Source: an uncultured Trichococcus sp. (lineage in GTDB: Bacteria > Bacillota > Bacilli > Lactobacillales > Aerococcaceae). Taken from it: 64,000 bases of DNA. The stretch covers positions 1,059,501 to 1,123,500 of the forward strand of contig NZ_OY760503.1 of the NCBI RefSeq assembly GCF_963663645.1. Reading direction: 5' to 3'. The notes under the pieces were generated by a model. The model saw only the letters and a list, made by a program, of their open reading frames with translations. It was not told the origin of the DNA and searched no databases. This document shows, piece after piece, positions 12,352 through 21,997 of this stretch; the first letter of the stretch is position 1; the number at the start of each line of letters is the position of its first letter. The translations under genes and the position numbers were made by a program.

Positions 12352-13857
12352 ATGGAAGATGAGATTTTATTCTCAATGACAGGGATCGAGAAAAGTTTTG
12401 GCCCCGTTCATGTTTTAAAAAAGGCCCAGCTTGAAGTGCGCAAGGGTGAAATCCACGCATTTATGGGCGAGAATGGTGCCGGAAAATCTACATTGATGAA
12501 TATTCTGGCAGGTTTGCTGGAAAAGGATGCGGGCCAGATTGTTTTTGAAGGAAAAGAGATTGAAAAAATGACGCCAGAACTGGCTACTGAGCTGGGGATT
12601 GGATTTGTGCATCAGGAACTTAATTTGGCGGAGGATGTATCCGTTGCGGAGAATATTTTTATCGGTAGGTTACCCTATTCAAATAACTTTTTGGGGATCG
12701 TCAATTTTAAAAAGCTGTACGAAGATACCGCTTATTGGTTGAACATGGTAGGATCCAAAGTAAATCCGACAGATCTTGTGGGGGAGCTTTCTACCGCAAA
12801 TAAGCAATTGATTGAAATTGCCAAAGCGTTGAGTTTGAATGCCAAAGTAATCATTTTTGATGAACCGACGACTTCCCTTTCGGATAAAGATGTGGAAGTG
12901 TTGTTTATCATTATCCGTCGTTTAAAAGAGAAGGGATTCTCAAGCATCTATATTTCTCACCGGATGAAAGAAATCTTTGAACTGGGAGAACGCATTACGA
13001 TCATGCGCGATGGAGAGTACATTGCGACGGACTATGTAAAGAATCTGACCGAAGATCAAATCATTTCGATGCTGGTTGGGCGGGAGATAAAGGATTTATA
13101 CCCAAAACAGCCTACAGAAGTCGGAGCCCCTTATCTGCAGGTTAAAAATCTGACAGATGGATTGGGGAGAGTGAAGGATGTCAGCTTCGAAGCAAGGCGC
13201 GGTGAAGTATTGGGATTTGCAGGTCTGGTGGGCAGCGGACGGACTGAAACGATGCGGTTGCTTTTTGGCGCTGATCGCGCAAAATCGGGAGAGATAATGA
13301 TTGATAATCGTAACGTAACCATCAAGACCCCAGTAGATGCGATCAAAAATGGAATCGGGTTACTGACTGAAGACAGAAAGCACCAAGGTCTTCTGGCGGG
13401 ATTGTCGATCAAAGACAATATCACAATCACTAATCTGGAGAAATTCCTGCTTGATGAGAAGCAATTGAACGAAATCGCCCATCAATACGTCAAAGAAGTG
13501 AATATCAAAGTCAGCAATATTGAGAATCCAGTTTCAAGTTTATCTGGAGGTAATCAGCAGAAAGTAGTCTTGGCGAAATGGCTGAATACTGAAAATCAAA
13601 TCTACATTTTTGATGAACCTACAAAAGGAATTGATGTAGGGGCAAAATCAGAAATTTATTCAATTATTAATCAGCTCGCTCTTCAAGGGAAGACGATTTT
13701 GATTGTTTCTTCCGAAATCCCTGAATTATTGGGTATTTGTGATCGTATTAATGTGTTTCACGAAGGAAAGATAAGCGGCGAAATTGCTGTTTCTGACTAT
13801 AAGAATAATAAAGACGAAGCACAAGAATTGATCATGAAATATGCAACTGCCAATTAA
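12352..13857 (+). CDS. xylG: Sugar ABC transporter, double ATP-binding protein (xylose type)
   Basis: 501 aa with two ABC domains in tandem, as in XylG, MglA and RbsA. Domain 1 has Walker A GENGAGKST, signature-like LSTANKQ and Walker B VIIFDEPTT. Domain 2 has a degenerate Walker A GLVGSGRTE, a full signature LSGGNQQK and Walker B IYIFDEPTKGID. It energises the permease next to it. AGAGGAG precedes the ATG. Xylose as substrate is inferred from the neighbours (GH43, xylA, xylB); ribose or galactose types look similar. Confidence 0.9.
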   Translation: MEDEILFSMTGIEKSFGPVHVLKKAQLEVRKGEIHAFMGENGAGKSTLMNILAGLLEKDAGQIVFEGKEIEKMTPELATELGIGFVHQELNLAEDVSVAENIFIGRLPYSNNFLGIVNFKKLYEDTAYWLNMVGSKVNPTDLVGELSTANKQLIEIAKALSLNAKVIIFDEPTTSLSDKDVEVLFIIIRRLKEKGFSSIYISHRMKEIFELGERITIMRDGEYIATDYVKNLTEDQIISMLVGREIKDLYPKQPTEVGAPYLQVKNLTDGLGRVKDVSFEARRGEVLGFAGLVGSGRTETMRLLFGADRAKSGEIMIDNRNVTIKTPVDAIKNGIGLLTEDRKHQGLLAGLSIKDNITITNLEKFLLDEKQLNEIAHQYVKEVNIKVSNIENPVSSLSGGNQQKVVLAKWLNTENQIYIFDEPTKGIDVGAKSEIYSIINQLALQGKTILIVSSEIPELLGICDRINVFHEGKISGEIAVSDYKNNKDEAQELIMKYATAN

Positions 13858-13925
13858 TAAATCTGATCATCGGAAACAGTTGTTATCAAATCATAATTAT
13901 TAGGGAATGATAGGAGAGCCAAATT

Positions 13926-14909
13926 ATGGAAAATGAAATAAAGAAGATAGAAAAGAAAAAAATAGATTTAAAATCGTTATTTATGAACTATTCGGTATAT
14001 CTAGTTTTGATCGTTTTAGTATTATATTTTTCGATTGCAAACAGTGATTTTCTCACTTCATACAACATCGAAAACTTTTTACAACAGATACCGCCTGTGG
14101 GGATTCTGACTGTTGCATACGCTATGATCCTCATTTGTGGATACGTTGATTTGTCGATCGGTTATGTAGGGATGGCAGCTGGTATGGTGGGATTATTTGC
14201 TTCTAATATGGGTCTGCCAGCACCCGTCGTTATCCTGATTTCTTTAGCTGTAGGTGCGACACTGGGAACTATGAATGCTCTATTGATCAAAAAATTTGAT
14301 TTGCCTTCATTTATTTTGACCTTAGGAACAAGCTATGTAATTAAAGGGATGCTTGGTTTCTTTACGGATGAACAGTTCATTGGTTCTGAGCAAGAGTGGT
14401 TCAACAAATTAGCCAAAACGCCTATTGGTACTGAAATGTTCAAAAGTAATGCACTGATATTTTTTGTGATCATTGCGATTGCTGTATTCATCATGAAAAA
14501 AACCCGTCTCGGGAAATACACCTATGCTGTAGGTTCCAATCAGGAAGCAGCGCGTCTTTCCGGAATCAATACGGACCTTCACATCGTTAAGATATTCGTT
14601 ATCGAAGGAATGTTGGCAGCGATTGCCGGGCTCTTGATTATTTCTAACTTAAATGGTGGCGCTTCAAAAGATGCTAACGGATTGGATTTGTTTGCGATGG
14701 CAGCCGCAATAATGGGGGGAACCTCATTCAGTGGTGGTATTGGTACCATTGGTGGCGCAGTGGCAGGGATAATGACCTTACAAGTCTTCAAAAACGGATT
14801 GACGCTGATGGGAATGAATTCCTTCTTGCAGGATACCGTAACAGGTCTTGTCATCATTTTGTCCATCATTATCGATTATTTGAAACGAAGAGCAAGCCGG
14901 AATTCTTAA
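13926..14909 (+). CDS. xylH: Sugar ABC transporter permease (xylose type)
   Basis: 327 aa, with eight to ten hydrophobic segments after a short basic N-terminus (KKIEKKKIDLK). It belongs to the branched-chain/ribose permease family: GYVDLSIGYVGMAAG, LPSFILTLGTSYVIKG, KKTRLGKYTYAVGSNQEAARLSGI (the coupling helix facing the ATPase), MGGTSFSGGIGTIGGAV. It probably forms a homodimer. The start follows AGGAGAG. It lies between the ATPase and binding-protein genes, giving a complete transporter. Confidence 0.9.
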   Translation: MENEIKKIEKKKIDLKSLFMNYSVYLVLIVLVLYFSIANSDFLTSYNIENFLQQIPPVGILTVAYAMILICGYVDLSIGYVGMAAGMVGLFASNMGLPAPVVILISLAVGATLGTMNALLIKKFDLPSFILTLGTSYVIKGMLGFFTDEQFIGSEQEWFNKLAKTPIGTEMFKSNALIFFVIIAIAVFIMKKTRLGKYTYAVGSNQEAARLSGINTDLHIVKIFVIEGMLAAIAGLLIISNLNGGASKDANGLDLFAMAAAIMGGTSFSGGIGTIGGAVAGIMTLQVFKNGLTLMGMNSFLQDTVTGLVIILSIIIDYLKRRASRNS

Positions 14910-14987
14910 TAAGTGATGCAAACTGCTTTATTTATTGATGGTGTTAATGATTTAAAAAAATAAACAACTCAAAGGGGAAATTTTATC

Positions 14988-16046
14988 ATGTTTAAGAAAA
15001 GAAAGTCACTGCTTACTGGGATCTCTATTGCAACAATGTTATTGCTGGGAGCTTGTGGTAATGAAGGCTCTGCAGATGCAGATATGTCTAAAACTTTGTA
15101 CTTTGTTCCTATTGTCGATACAGGAGCATACTGGAATCCTATGAAAAAAGGGGCTGAAGATGCAGCTGAAGATTTAGGCTACACGCTAGTGACCAAGACT
15201 TCTCCATCAGCTGAACCAAGTAAGAAGGAGAAACATATTGGATTCATCAAAGAAGCGACAGCGAAAGATGTAGCAGGGATCGCAGTTGCGCCGATCGAGA
15301 AGAAGTCATTTGTTGATCCAATCGTAGCTGCAATGGATAAAGATATCCCTGTCATCACTTTTGATGCAGATTTAGAAAATGAAGCAGACCGTACAGCGTA
15401 TGTCGGAACGGATAATGTATCTGCCGGAAAAGAATTAGGCAAGCAGGCTGCAGAAGAAATGAAAGAAAAAGGCATAACAAGCGGATCCATTGCGATCGTT
15501 TGTGTAGATGTCGCGCAACCGACTATGATCGACCGCGAAGAAGGAATTAAAGCAGGGTTTGAAGAGGTCTATGGCGCAGATACGAGTAATTTCAAATTTT
15601 TAGCTACTATCCAAGACAACGATCAACCTTCTGAGTCCAAGAAACAATTGGAAGGTTACATTTCCGCTAATAAAGACTTAGTGACCGTATTCTCGCTGGG
15701 ATCAGAAGGTCCGGATGTGGGCGTTATGAGTGCGATTGAATCACAAGGGAAATCTGGAGAAATTCTGCACTATGGATTTGACTATACAGATACTTGGTTA
15801 AAAGGAATTGACGACGGCCGGATCACTGCAATTGTTGACCAAGATGCATACGGAATCGGCTATCAGGTGATTGAGAACTTAGTCAAGGCAATCGATGGTG
15901 AAGAGATTGACAAGACAATTCCGATTGATGTGAAGTATGTTAAAGCTGCTGATTTGAAAGCTTACGGCGAAGAGAAAAGCAAAATAAAAACAGGATCGAC
16001 TGATGATGTTGAAACGAAAGACTCTGAAACGAAAGATTCAGAATAA
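14988..16046 (+). CDS. xylF: Sugar ABC transporter substrate-binding lipoprotein (xylose type)
   Basis: 352 aa. A lipoprotein signal (KKRKSLLTGISIATMLLLGAC; lipid-modified Cys23) anchors it outside the membrane. The body is a type-1 periplasmic-binding fold (Peripla_BP_4): FVPIVDTGAYWNPMKKGAEDAA, AVAPIEKKSFVDPIVAAMD, TAYVGTDNVSAGKELGKQAA, IVDQDAYGIGYQ. The C-terminus ends in a charged duplicated tail, ETKDSETKDSE. It is last in the operon with GH43, ATPase and permease. Xylose specificity is inferred from context; xylo-oligosaccharides are also possible given the cytoplasmic xylosidase. Confidence 0.87.
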   Translation: MFKKRKSLLTGISIATMLLLGACGNEGSADADMSKTLYFVPIVDTGAYWNPMKKGAEDAAEDLGYTLVTKTSPSAEPSKKEKHIGFIKEATAKDVAGIAVAPIEKKSFVDPIVAAMDKDIPVITFDADLENEADRTAYVGTDNVSAGKELGKQAAEEMKEKGITSGSIAIVCVDVAQPTMIDREEGIKAGFEEVYGADTSNFKFLATIQDNDQPSESKKQLEGYISANKDLVTVFSLGSEGPDVGVMSAIESQGKSGEILHYGFDYTDTWLKGIDDGRITAIVDQDAYGIGYQVIENLVKAIDGEEIDKTIPIDVKYVKAADLKAYGEEKSKIKTGSTDDVETKDSETKDSE

Positions 16047-16067
16047 TAAAAACGCTATATGATGCTT

Positions 16068-16093
16068 GGGAGATAACGGATAAGTTATCTCCC
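16068..16093 (+). terminator. Hairpin after the xylose ABC operon
   Basis: Perfect stem GGGAGATAAC / GTTATCTCCC with a 6-nt loop lies 22 nt after the binding-protein stop. No T run follows, so it may stabilise the mRNA rather than terminate. Confidence 0.5.
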
Positions 16094-16152
16094 ATTGCTA
16101 TGGAGAAACAGGGTTGAACGAGCATCGAATAAAAATATAAGAAAAAAATACC

Positions 16153-16190
16153 TGAAAGCGTTTGACAAAGAAACGCTAATGGTTTATATT
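16153..16190 (+). promoter_or_regulatory. xylA promoter with overlapping cre-like site
   Basis: TTGACA (16162-16167) and TATATT (16185-16190) are 17 nt apart. TGAAAGCGTTTGACA overlaps the -35, as at the GH43 promoter. This gives xylA its own start despite following the ABC operon. Confidence 0.85.
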
Positions 16191-16198
16191 ATGTTTAT

Positions 16199-16221
16199 GA
16201 GTTAGTTGAGCGAACTAACTC
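16199..16221 (+). promoter_or_regulatory. Probable XylR operator 2 (xylA)
   Basis: Perfect 9-bp arms GAGTTAGTT and AACTAACTC flank a 5-bp centre, 8 nt after the -10. The arms match operator 1 near 10450 closely. Binding here would block initiation or early elongation. Confidence 0.8.
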
Positions 16222-16265
16222 AAAAGACAAATAAAAATAAGATATCATTTTTAGGAGGAAAAGAA

Positions 16266-17573
16266 ATGAGTTATTTTTCAACAGTAGATAAAATCAAATA
16301 TGAAGGCGTTACCACAGAAAACCCAATGGCTTTCCGTCATTATAATGCATCTGAAATGGTGATGGGCAAAACGATGAAAGATCACTTGCGCTTCGCGGTA
16401 GCTTACTGGCACACAATGACGCAGGACGGTTCCGATCCTTTCGGAAGCCCTACGAACATCCGCACATGGGAAGGTTCCACTCCAATGGAAACCGCAAAAA
16501 ACCGTGTGGAAGCTTTCTTTGAAATTTTAGAAAAACTTGGCGTTGAATATTTCTGTTTCCATGATGTGGATATCGCACCAGAATGCGATTCGCTGGAAGA
16601 ATTCTTCAATAATATCGAAGAAATCACGGATCTGATCAAAGCAAAAATGGATCAAACCGGCATCAAACTGTTGTGGAATACAGCAAACATGTTCTCACAC
16701 CCACGTTATGTGAACGGGGCAGCTTCATCCAATAGCGCTGAAGTTTTTGCCTATGCAGCGGCACAAGTTAAAAAAGGCCTGGATATCAGCAAAAAATTGG
16801 GAGGCGCAAACTATGTCTTCTGGGGTGGCCGTGAAGGTTATGAGTCCTTATTGAATACAGACATGAAATTCGAGCAAGACAACATCGCTCGCTTGTTCAA
16901 AATGGCAGTTGCTTACGGCGAAAAAATCGGCCACAAACCACAGTTCCTGATCGAACCTAAACCGATGGAGCCATCGAAACACCAATACGATTTCGATTCT
17001 GCAACAACAATGGCCTTTATCCAAAAATATGGTTTGGAAGGCGACTTCAAACTGAACCTGGAAGCGAACCATGCGACATTGGCCGGACATACATTTGAAC
17101 ATGAAATGAATGTAGCCCGTTGCTACGATGCGCTGGGATCGATCGATGCCAACCAAGGAGACATGTTGTTGGGCTGGGATACAGACGAATTCCCGACGAA
17201 CATCTATGATACGACATTGGCCATGTATGAAATCCTTGAAAACGGTGGGATTGCACCGGGCGGAATCAACTTCGATTCCAAAGTACGCCGCTCCTCATTC
17301 GAGATGGAAGATCTGTTATTGGCACACATTGCCGGGATGGACACTTTTGCCCGCGGATTGAAAGCTGCTGCCAAGTTGAAAGAGGAACGTTTCTTCGATG
17401 ATCTGAAAGACAAACGCTATGCCAGCTACAACGAAGGTGTCGGCGCAAGAATCTTGTCTGATGAAGAAACTTTGGAATCATTGACAGAGTATTCCCTGCA
17501 AAACGGAGACATCAAACTGGAGTCAAGCCATCTTGAATTCGTTAAATCCCGTTTGAACGACTACTTAGTATAA
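16266..17573 (+). CDS. xylA: Xylose isomerase
   Basis: 435 aa. It converts D-xylose to D-xylulose. Diagnostic stretches: FHDVDIAPE, NTANMFSHPRYVNGA, the metal-site EPKPMEPSKHQYD, NLEANHATLAGHTFEHE and the Asp-rich GSIDANQGDMLLGWDTDEFP. The ATG at 16266 is chosen for its AGGAGG; the frame is open back to 16206, but that ATG lies within the operator. It has its own regulated promoter and is followed by xylB after 52 nt. Confidence 0.97.
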   Translation: MSYFSTVDKIKYEGVTTENPMAFRHYNASEMVMGKTMKDHLRFAVAYWHTMTQDGSDPFGSPTNIRTWEGSTPMETAKNRVEAFFEILEKLGVEYFCFHDVDIAPECDSLEEFFNNIEEITDLIKAKMDQTGIKLLWNTANMFSHPRYVNGAASSNSAEVFAYAAAQVKKGLDISKKLGGANYVFWGGREGYESLLNTDMKFEQDNIARLFKMAVAYGEKIGHKPQFLIEPKPMEPSKHQYDFDSATTMAFIQKYGLEGDFKLNLEANHATLAGHTFEHEMNVARCYDALGSIDANQGDMLLGWDTDEFPTNIYDTTLAMYEILENGGIAPGGINFDSKVRRSSFEMEDLLLAHIAGMDTFARGLKAAAKLKEERFFDDLKDKRYASYNEGVGARILSDEETLESLTEYSLQNGDIKLESSHLEFVKSRLNDYLV

Positions 17574-17625
17574 TCCATACAGAAGTCGTTCGGCTGATGG
17601 ATGCAACAGAAGAGGAGCAGAAATT

Positions 17626-19119
17626 ATGGCGTATGTGTTAGGAATAGACTTGGGAACAAGTTCATTGAAGGGGTTGCTGTTGGATGAGCAAGGCAAGGCA
17701 GTAGCTTCCGCCCAAAAAGAGTATCCGCTGATCCATCCGAAATCCGGCTACAGCGAGCAGGATCCGGGACAATGGATACTGGCCTGCGAGTACGTGCTGG
17801 ATAGGTTGAAGGATGAAGTAGCGGACTTCACCGAAAATTTGGAGGGAATCAGCTTCTCCGGACAGATGCACAGTTTGGTTGTGCTGGATAAAGAGAATAA
17901 TGTCCTCCGCAATGCAATCCTTTGGAATGACGTCAGGACAACCAAACAGTGCAAGGCGATCACGGATGCCTTCGGAAAAGAACTGCTTGCGATCACGAAA
18001 AACATCGCGTTGGAAGGATTCACTTTACCGAAAATTCTCTGGATCCAGGAAAACGAGCCGGAAATCTGGGAAAAGGTGCAGCACATGCTGTTGCCAAAGG
18101 ATTATCTGGGATATTGGATGACCGGCACCATGCATATGGACTACTCGGATGCAGCCGGCACGCTGCTTCTGGATGTGGAGAAGAAAGAATGGTCCAAACC
18201 GATTCTTGAAAAATTCCGCATCCCGGAAACCCATTTGCCTGAATTGATCGGATCTTCCGGCATGACCGGGAACCTGCGGCCGGAACTGGCGAACCGCTTC
18301 GGGTTTGAAAAGGAAGTAAAAATATTTGCGGGTGGCGCGGATAACGCCTGCGCTGCGATCGGCGCTGGTATCGTGAATGCCGAGACAGGCATGGCCAGCA
18401 TCGGGACATCCGGTGTGTTCCTCGCATTCGAGGATTCGGCTGAGCAGGATTACCAAGGCAAATTGCACCTGTTCAACCACACCATTGAGGATGGCTACTA
18501 TTCGATGGGCGTCACTTTGGCGGCGGGCCACAGCCTCAACTGGTTCAAGGATACGTTCGCTCCTGACAGCACGTTCGAGGAACTGCTTGAAGGTCTGGAT
18601 GCCATCCAACCGGGTGCGGATGGCTTGTTGTTCACCCCGTATATCGTTGGCGAACGGACGCCGCATGTCGACGGCAAAATCCGCGGCAGTTTCATCGGGA
18701 TGGACACGAGCCATACGATCAAACATTTTGGACGAGCGGTACTGGAAGGGATCACCTTCTCCTTGAAGGATTCGCAAGTATTGATGGAACAAGTGGCTGG
18801 CAAGTCCTTCAAGCGGATCGTTTCCGTTGGCGGAGGAGCCAAAAATCCGGATTGGCTGCAGATCCAAGCAGATGTTTTCGATGCCGAAATCACCTGTCTG
18901 GAAGTCGAACAGGGACCTGGATTGGGTGCCGCAATGTTGGCAGCGGTCGGACTTGGATGGTTCCCTACCGTGACTGCTTGCGCAGACGTGTTTGTTGCCT
19001 ACAAAGATGTCATCCGGCCTATTCCGGAAAATGTTGCAGTCTATAAAAAAATGTATGCACTGTATACGCAAGTTTACGGAGCTACAAAAGAAATTTGTCA
19101 TGAATTAACAAAAGAGTAA
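17626..19119 (+). CDS. xylB: Xylulokinase
   Basis: 497 aa FGGY-family kinase that phosphorylates D-xylulose to xylulose-5-P. The N-terminal phosphate loop GIDLGTSSLKG, the SFSGQMHSLVVLD substrate region, GADNACAAIGAGIVN and the C-terminal adenosine motif SVGGGAKNPDWLQIQADVF are all present. An AGAGGAG site precedes the ATG. It is cotranscribed with xylA and ends at a clear terminator; its product feeds the phosphoketolase encoded next. Confidence 0.96.
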   Translation: MAYVLGIDLGTSSLKGLLLDEQGKAVASAQKEYPLIHPKSGYSEQDPGQWILACEYVLDRLKDEVADFTENLEGISFSGQMHSLVVLDKENNVLRNAILWNDVRTTKQCKAITDAFGKELLAITKNIALEGFTLPKILWIQENEPEIWEKVQHMLLPKDYLGYWMTGTMHMDYSDAAGTLLLDVEKKEWSKPILEKFRIPETHLPELIGSSGMTGNLRPELANRFGFEKEVKIFAGGADNACAAIGAGIVNAETGMASIGTSGVFLAFEDSAEQDYQGKLHLFNHTIEDGYYSMGVTLAAGHSLNWFKDTFAPDSTFEELLEGLDAIQPGADGLLFTPYIVGERTPHVDGKIRGSFIGMDTSHTIKHFGRAVLEGITFSLKDSQVLMEQVAGKSFKRIVSVGGGAKNPDWLQIQADVFDAEITCLEVEQGPGLGAAMLAAVGLGWFPTVTACADVFVAYKDVIRPIPENVAVYKKMYALYTQVYGATKEICHELTKE

Positions 19120-19126
19120 TCTATCA

Positions 19127-19163
19127 GTCGGTTTGACAGAAAATCGTCAAATCGACTTTTTTT
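19127..19163 (+). terminator. Terminator of xylAB
   Basis: Stem GTCGGTTTGAC / GTCAAATCGAC (one G:T pair), 8-nt loop, followed by TTTTTTT. Confidence 0.9.
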
Positions 19164-19185
19164 GTAGGACATTTGTGAAAGATTT

Positions 19186-19199
19186 GGCAAGCGTTTTCA
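19186..19199 (+). promoter_or_regulatory. cre-like site before the phosphoketolase gene
   Basis: GGCAAGCGTTTTCA matches the cre consensus at all fixed positions but the first. It lies about 28 nt before the start codon, where bound CcpA could block transcription entering from upstream or a nearby promoter. Confidence 0.6.
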
Positions 19200-19226
19200 A
19201 CAATATGACTGAAAAGGAGCAAAAAA

Positions 19227-21608
19227 ATGACTGCATTTGATTCAAAAGAGTATCTGGACAAGGTGGATGCCTTCTGGCGCGCCGCCAATTTCATCTCCGT
19301 GGGACAACTGTACCTGAAGGACAATCCCTTGCTGCAACGCCCGATCGAGGAAACCGATGTGAAGCTGCATCCGATCGGCCACTGGGGAACGATCTCCGGC
19401 CAGAACTTCATCTATGCCCACTTGAACCGCGTCATCAACAAATATGATCTGAACATGTTCTATGTCGAAGGACCGGGGCATGGCGGCCAAGTCATGGTTT
19501 CGAACTCCTATCTGGACGGCTCCTACACGGAAATCTATCCGGAAATCACCGAAGATCTGGAAGGTTTGACAAAACTCTACAAACAATTCTCCTTCCCGGG
19601 CGGGGTCGCTTCCCATGCGGCACCGGAAACACCCGGATCGATCCATGAAGGCGGCGAACTCGGCTACTCGCTTTCCCATGCCACCGGCGCCATCTTCGAC
19701 AATCCGGAAGTGATCGCGGCGACTGTCGTCGGCGACGGGGAAGCTGAAACCGGCCCATTGGCAGCCGGCTGGTTCTCCAATGTGTTCATCAATCCGGTAA
19801 CCGATGGGGCTGTTTTGCCGATCCTGTATCTGAACGGCGGCAAAATCTCCAACCCGACGATCCTCGACCGCAAATCAAACGAAGAACTGACGCAGTACTT
19901 TGGCGGCATGGGCTGGGAGACGTTGTTCGTGGAAGGAACCAAACCGGAAGCGGTGCATCCGATCATGGCGCAAGTGTTGGATACGGCTGTTGAAAAAATC
20001 AAAGCGATCCAAACCGAAGCCCGCAAAGGTTCCGCTACCGAAGCGAAGATGCCGGCTTGGCCGGTCATCATTTTCCGCACACCGAAAGGCTGGACGGGTC
20101 CAAAAACGTGGGATGGCGAACCGATCGAAGGCGGCTTCCGTGCCCACCAAGTGCCGATTCCGGTGGATGCGCACCATATGCAACACATCGACGCACTGGT
20201 TGATTGGATGCAGTCCTACCGTCCCGAAGAACTGTTCACTGCCGACGGCAAACTGGTGGCTGAATTGAAAGAAATGGCACCGAAAGGTGACCGACGGATG
20301 GCTACGAATCCGATCACGAATGGCGGGATCGATCCGAAACCGCTCAACATTCCGGATTGGAAGCAGTATGCTGTCGATACGACCGTGCCGGGCGCAGTCA
20401 TCGCTCAGGACATGATCGAATTCGGCAACTTTGCCCGCGATCTGATCGTGGACAATCCGGATAACTTCCGCATCTTTGGACCCGATGAAACCAAATCGAA
20501 CCGCCTGAACAAAGTCTTCGAAGTGACGAACCGCGTCTGGATGGAAGCGATCGATCCCGCGTATGATGAATGGCTTTCTCCGTCCGGCCGTGTCATCGAT
20601 TCGCAGTTGTCCGAACACCAGGCCGAAGGCTTCCTGGAAGGCTATGTCCTGACCGGGCGTCATGGGTTCTTCGCAAGTTACGAAGCCTTCCTGCGTGTGG
20701 TGGACTCGATGATCACTCAACATTTCAAATGGTTGCGCAAAGCCAAAGAACAGATGTGGCGCAAACGCTATCCGTCCTTGAACCTGATCGCGACATCGAC
20801 CGTGTTCCAACAGGACCATAATGGCTACACTCACCAAGATCCAGGTTTGTTGACGCACTTGGCTGAGAAGAAACCGGAATTCATCCGCGAATACTTGCCG
20901 GCGGATGCGAACTCCTTGATGGCCGTGATGGCGGAAACGATGGCTTCCGAGGAACAGATCAACCTGATCGTGTCTTCGAAACACCCGCGGCCGCAATTCT
21001 ACTCTGCGGAAGAAGCAGAGGTACTGGTCAAGGATGGCCTGAAAGTGATCGACTGGGCTTCGACTTGCGGAGACGCAGAACCGGATGTCGTGATCGCGGC
21101 AGCGGGAACGGAACCGAACCTGGAGGCACTTGCCGCAGTCACGATCCTGCACAAGCAGTTCCCGGCATTGAAGATCCGTTTCATCAACATCGTCGACCTG
21201 TTGAAATTGCGCCATCCGGATGTGGATCCGCGCGGCTTGAGCGACGAAACATTCGATGCCTATTTCACGGCGGACAAACCGATTGTCTTTGCCTTCCACG
21301 GCTTCGAAGGCTTGATCCGCGACATCTTCTTCGATCGTCAAAACCATAACCTGCACATCCACGGCTACCGTGAGAATGGGGACATCACGACACCGTTCGA
21401 CATGCGCGTATTGTCTGAGATGGATCGTTTCCACTTGGCGCAGGATGCAGCCAACGCCGTCTATGGCGAAGAAGCGGCAGTCTTTTCGCAAAGGATGACG
21501 GAAACGGTGGACTTCCACCACCGCTTCATCCGCGAGAACGGCGAGGACATTGCGGAAGTCATGGAATGGAAATGGGAAGCTTTGAAACAGGCTGTTCCTC
21601 AGCGTTAA
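19227..21608 (+). CDS. xpkA: Phosphoketolase (xylulose-5-P / fructose-6-P)
   Basis: 793 aa, usual length. This thiamine-diphosphate enzyme cleaves xylulose-5-P with phosphate to acetyl-P and glyceraldehyde-3-P. Marks: [30 protein letters not shown], the ThDP motif [17 protein letters not shown], and [12 protein letters not shown], with [12 protein letters not shown] in the central domain. AAAGGAG precedes the ATG. It follows xylAB but has its own cre-like site after a terminator, so it can be set apart from xylose control. Whether it also uses fructose-6-P cannot be read from sequence. Confidence 0.96.
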   Translation: MTAFDSKEYLDKVDAFWRAANFISVGQLYLKDNPLLQRPIEETDVKLHPIGHWGTISGQNFIYAHLNRVINKYDLNMFYVEGPGHGGQVMVSNSYLDGSYTEIYPEITEDLEGLTKLYKQFSFPGGVASHAAPETPGSIHEGGELGYSLSHATGAIFDNPEVIAATVVGDGEAETGPLAAGWFSNVFINPVTDGAVLPILYLNGGKISNPTILDRKSNEELTQYFGGMGWETLFVEGTKPEAVHPIMAQVLDTAVEKIKAIQTEARKGSATEAKMPAWPVIIFRTPKGWTGPKTWDGEPIEGGFRAHQVPIPVDAHHMQHIDALVDWMQSYRPEELFTADGKLVAELKEMAPKGDRRMATNPITNGGIDPKPLNIPDWKQYAVDTTVPGAVIAQDMIEFGNFARDLIVDNPDNFRIFGPDETKSNRLNKVFEVTNRVWMEAIDPAYDEWLSPSGRVIDSQLSEHQAEGFLEGYVLTGRHGFFASYEAFLRVVDSMITQHFKWLRKAKEQMWRKRYPSLNLIATSTVFQQDHNGYTHQDPGLLTHLAEKKPEFIREYLPADANSLMAVMAETMASEEQINLIVSSKHPRPQFYSAEEAEVLVKDGLKVIDWASTCGDAEPDVVIAAAGTEPNLEALAAVTILHKQFPALKIRFINIVDLLKLRHPDVDPRGLSDETFDAYFTADKPIVFAFHGFEGLIRDIFFDRQNHNLHIHGYRENGDITTPFDMRVLSEMDRFHLAQDAANAVYGEEAAVFSQRMTETVDFHHRFIRENGEDIAEVMEWKWEALKQAVPQR

Positions 21609-21724
21609 AGTGGTGCCGACCTATTTGGCAAACACAATCTCTGTCGATAAAGAGAACCATAAGGCAGAGCTTATCGATACGGAATATCACACAGAAGAAG
21701 ATTTAGCGCAATAAGCGATAGGAA

Positions 21725-21768
21725 CGAAAACAGGCTGTCTCATTTCGAGGTGGCCTGTTTTCGTTTTC
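21725..21768. terminator. Bidirectional terminator after the phosphoketolase gene
   Basis: Stem CGAAAACAGGC / GCCTGTTTTCG around a 17-nt loop, with TTTT following. It directly abuts repeat array F. Confidence 0.8.
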
Positions 21769-21897
21769 CTCCGGTGAACGGAGGCTTCGCCGGAGGTCGG
21801 CCCACATTTAAGATCTTTTCTCCGATGAAGGCAGACTCGCAGGAGAAGAGCCCGCAAGTTACCGCTGAACTCCGGCGGTGGGAACCCTCGCCGGAGG
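21768..21897. repeat. Palindrome array F (three units, 50-52 bp period)
   Basis: Units start at 21768, 21820 and 21870. Arms: CCTCCGG / CCGGAGG, then the weaker CTCCGATGA / TCGCAGGAG, then CTCCGGCG / CGCCGGAG. Nearly the same sequence, including the spacers GGCCCACATTTAA and AGAGCCCGCAAG, recurs in array G at 23339, so F and G are recent copies. It lies upstream of the DgaE-type gene. Confidence 0.85.
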
Positions 21898-21947
21898 TTG
21901 GTGTCGATTCAGATGCGCAACTTCAGCAAGCGATATTTTGGAGATGA

Positions 21948-21997
21948 TTGTACAGCAGCGAATGGCTGATGTATGATGATGTTACACAACATCATAC
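21948..21997 (+). promoter_or_regulatory. Promoter and palindromic operator of the DgaE-type gene
   Basis: TTGTAC (21948-21953) and TATGAT (21972-21977) are 18 nt apart. Over the -10 and start lies the palindrome GTATGATG-N11-CATCATAC (21971-21997), a good size for a GntR-type regulator. No such regulator is adjacent, so the binding protein is unknown. Confidence 0.6.

Noticed and set aside
19875-21521. A 548-codon minus-strand frame opposite the phosphoketolase gene
   Set aside because: It is the antisense shadow of a highly expressed gene with biased codons; its product is His/Phe/Arg-rich with no family features and no ribosome site.
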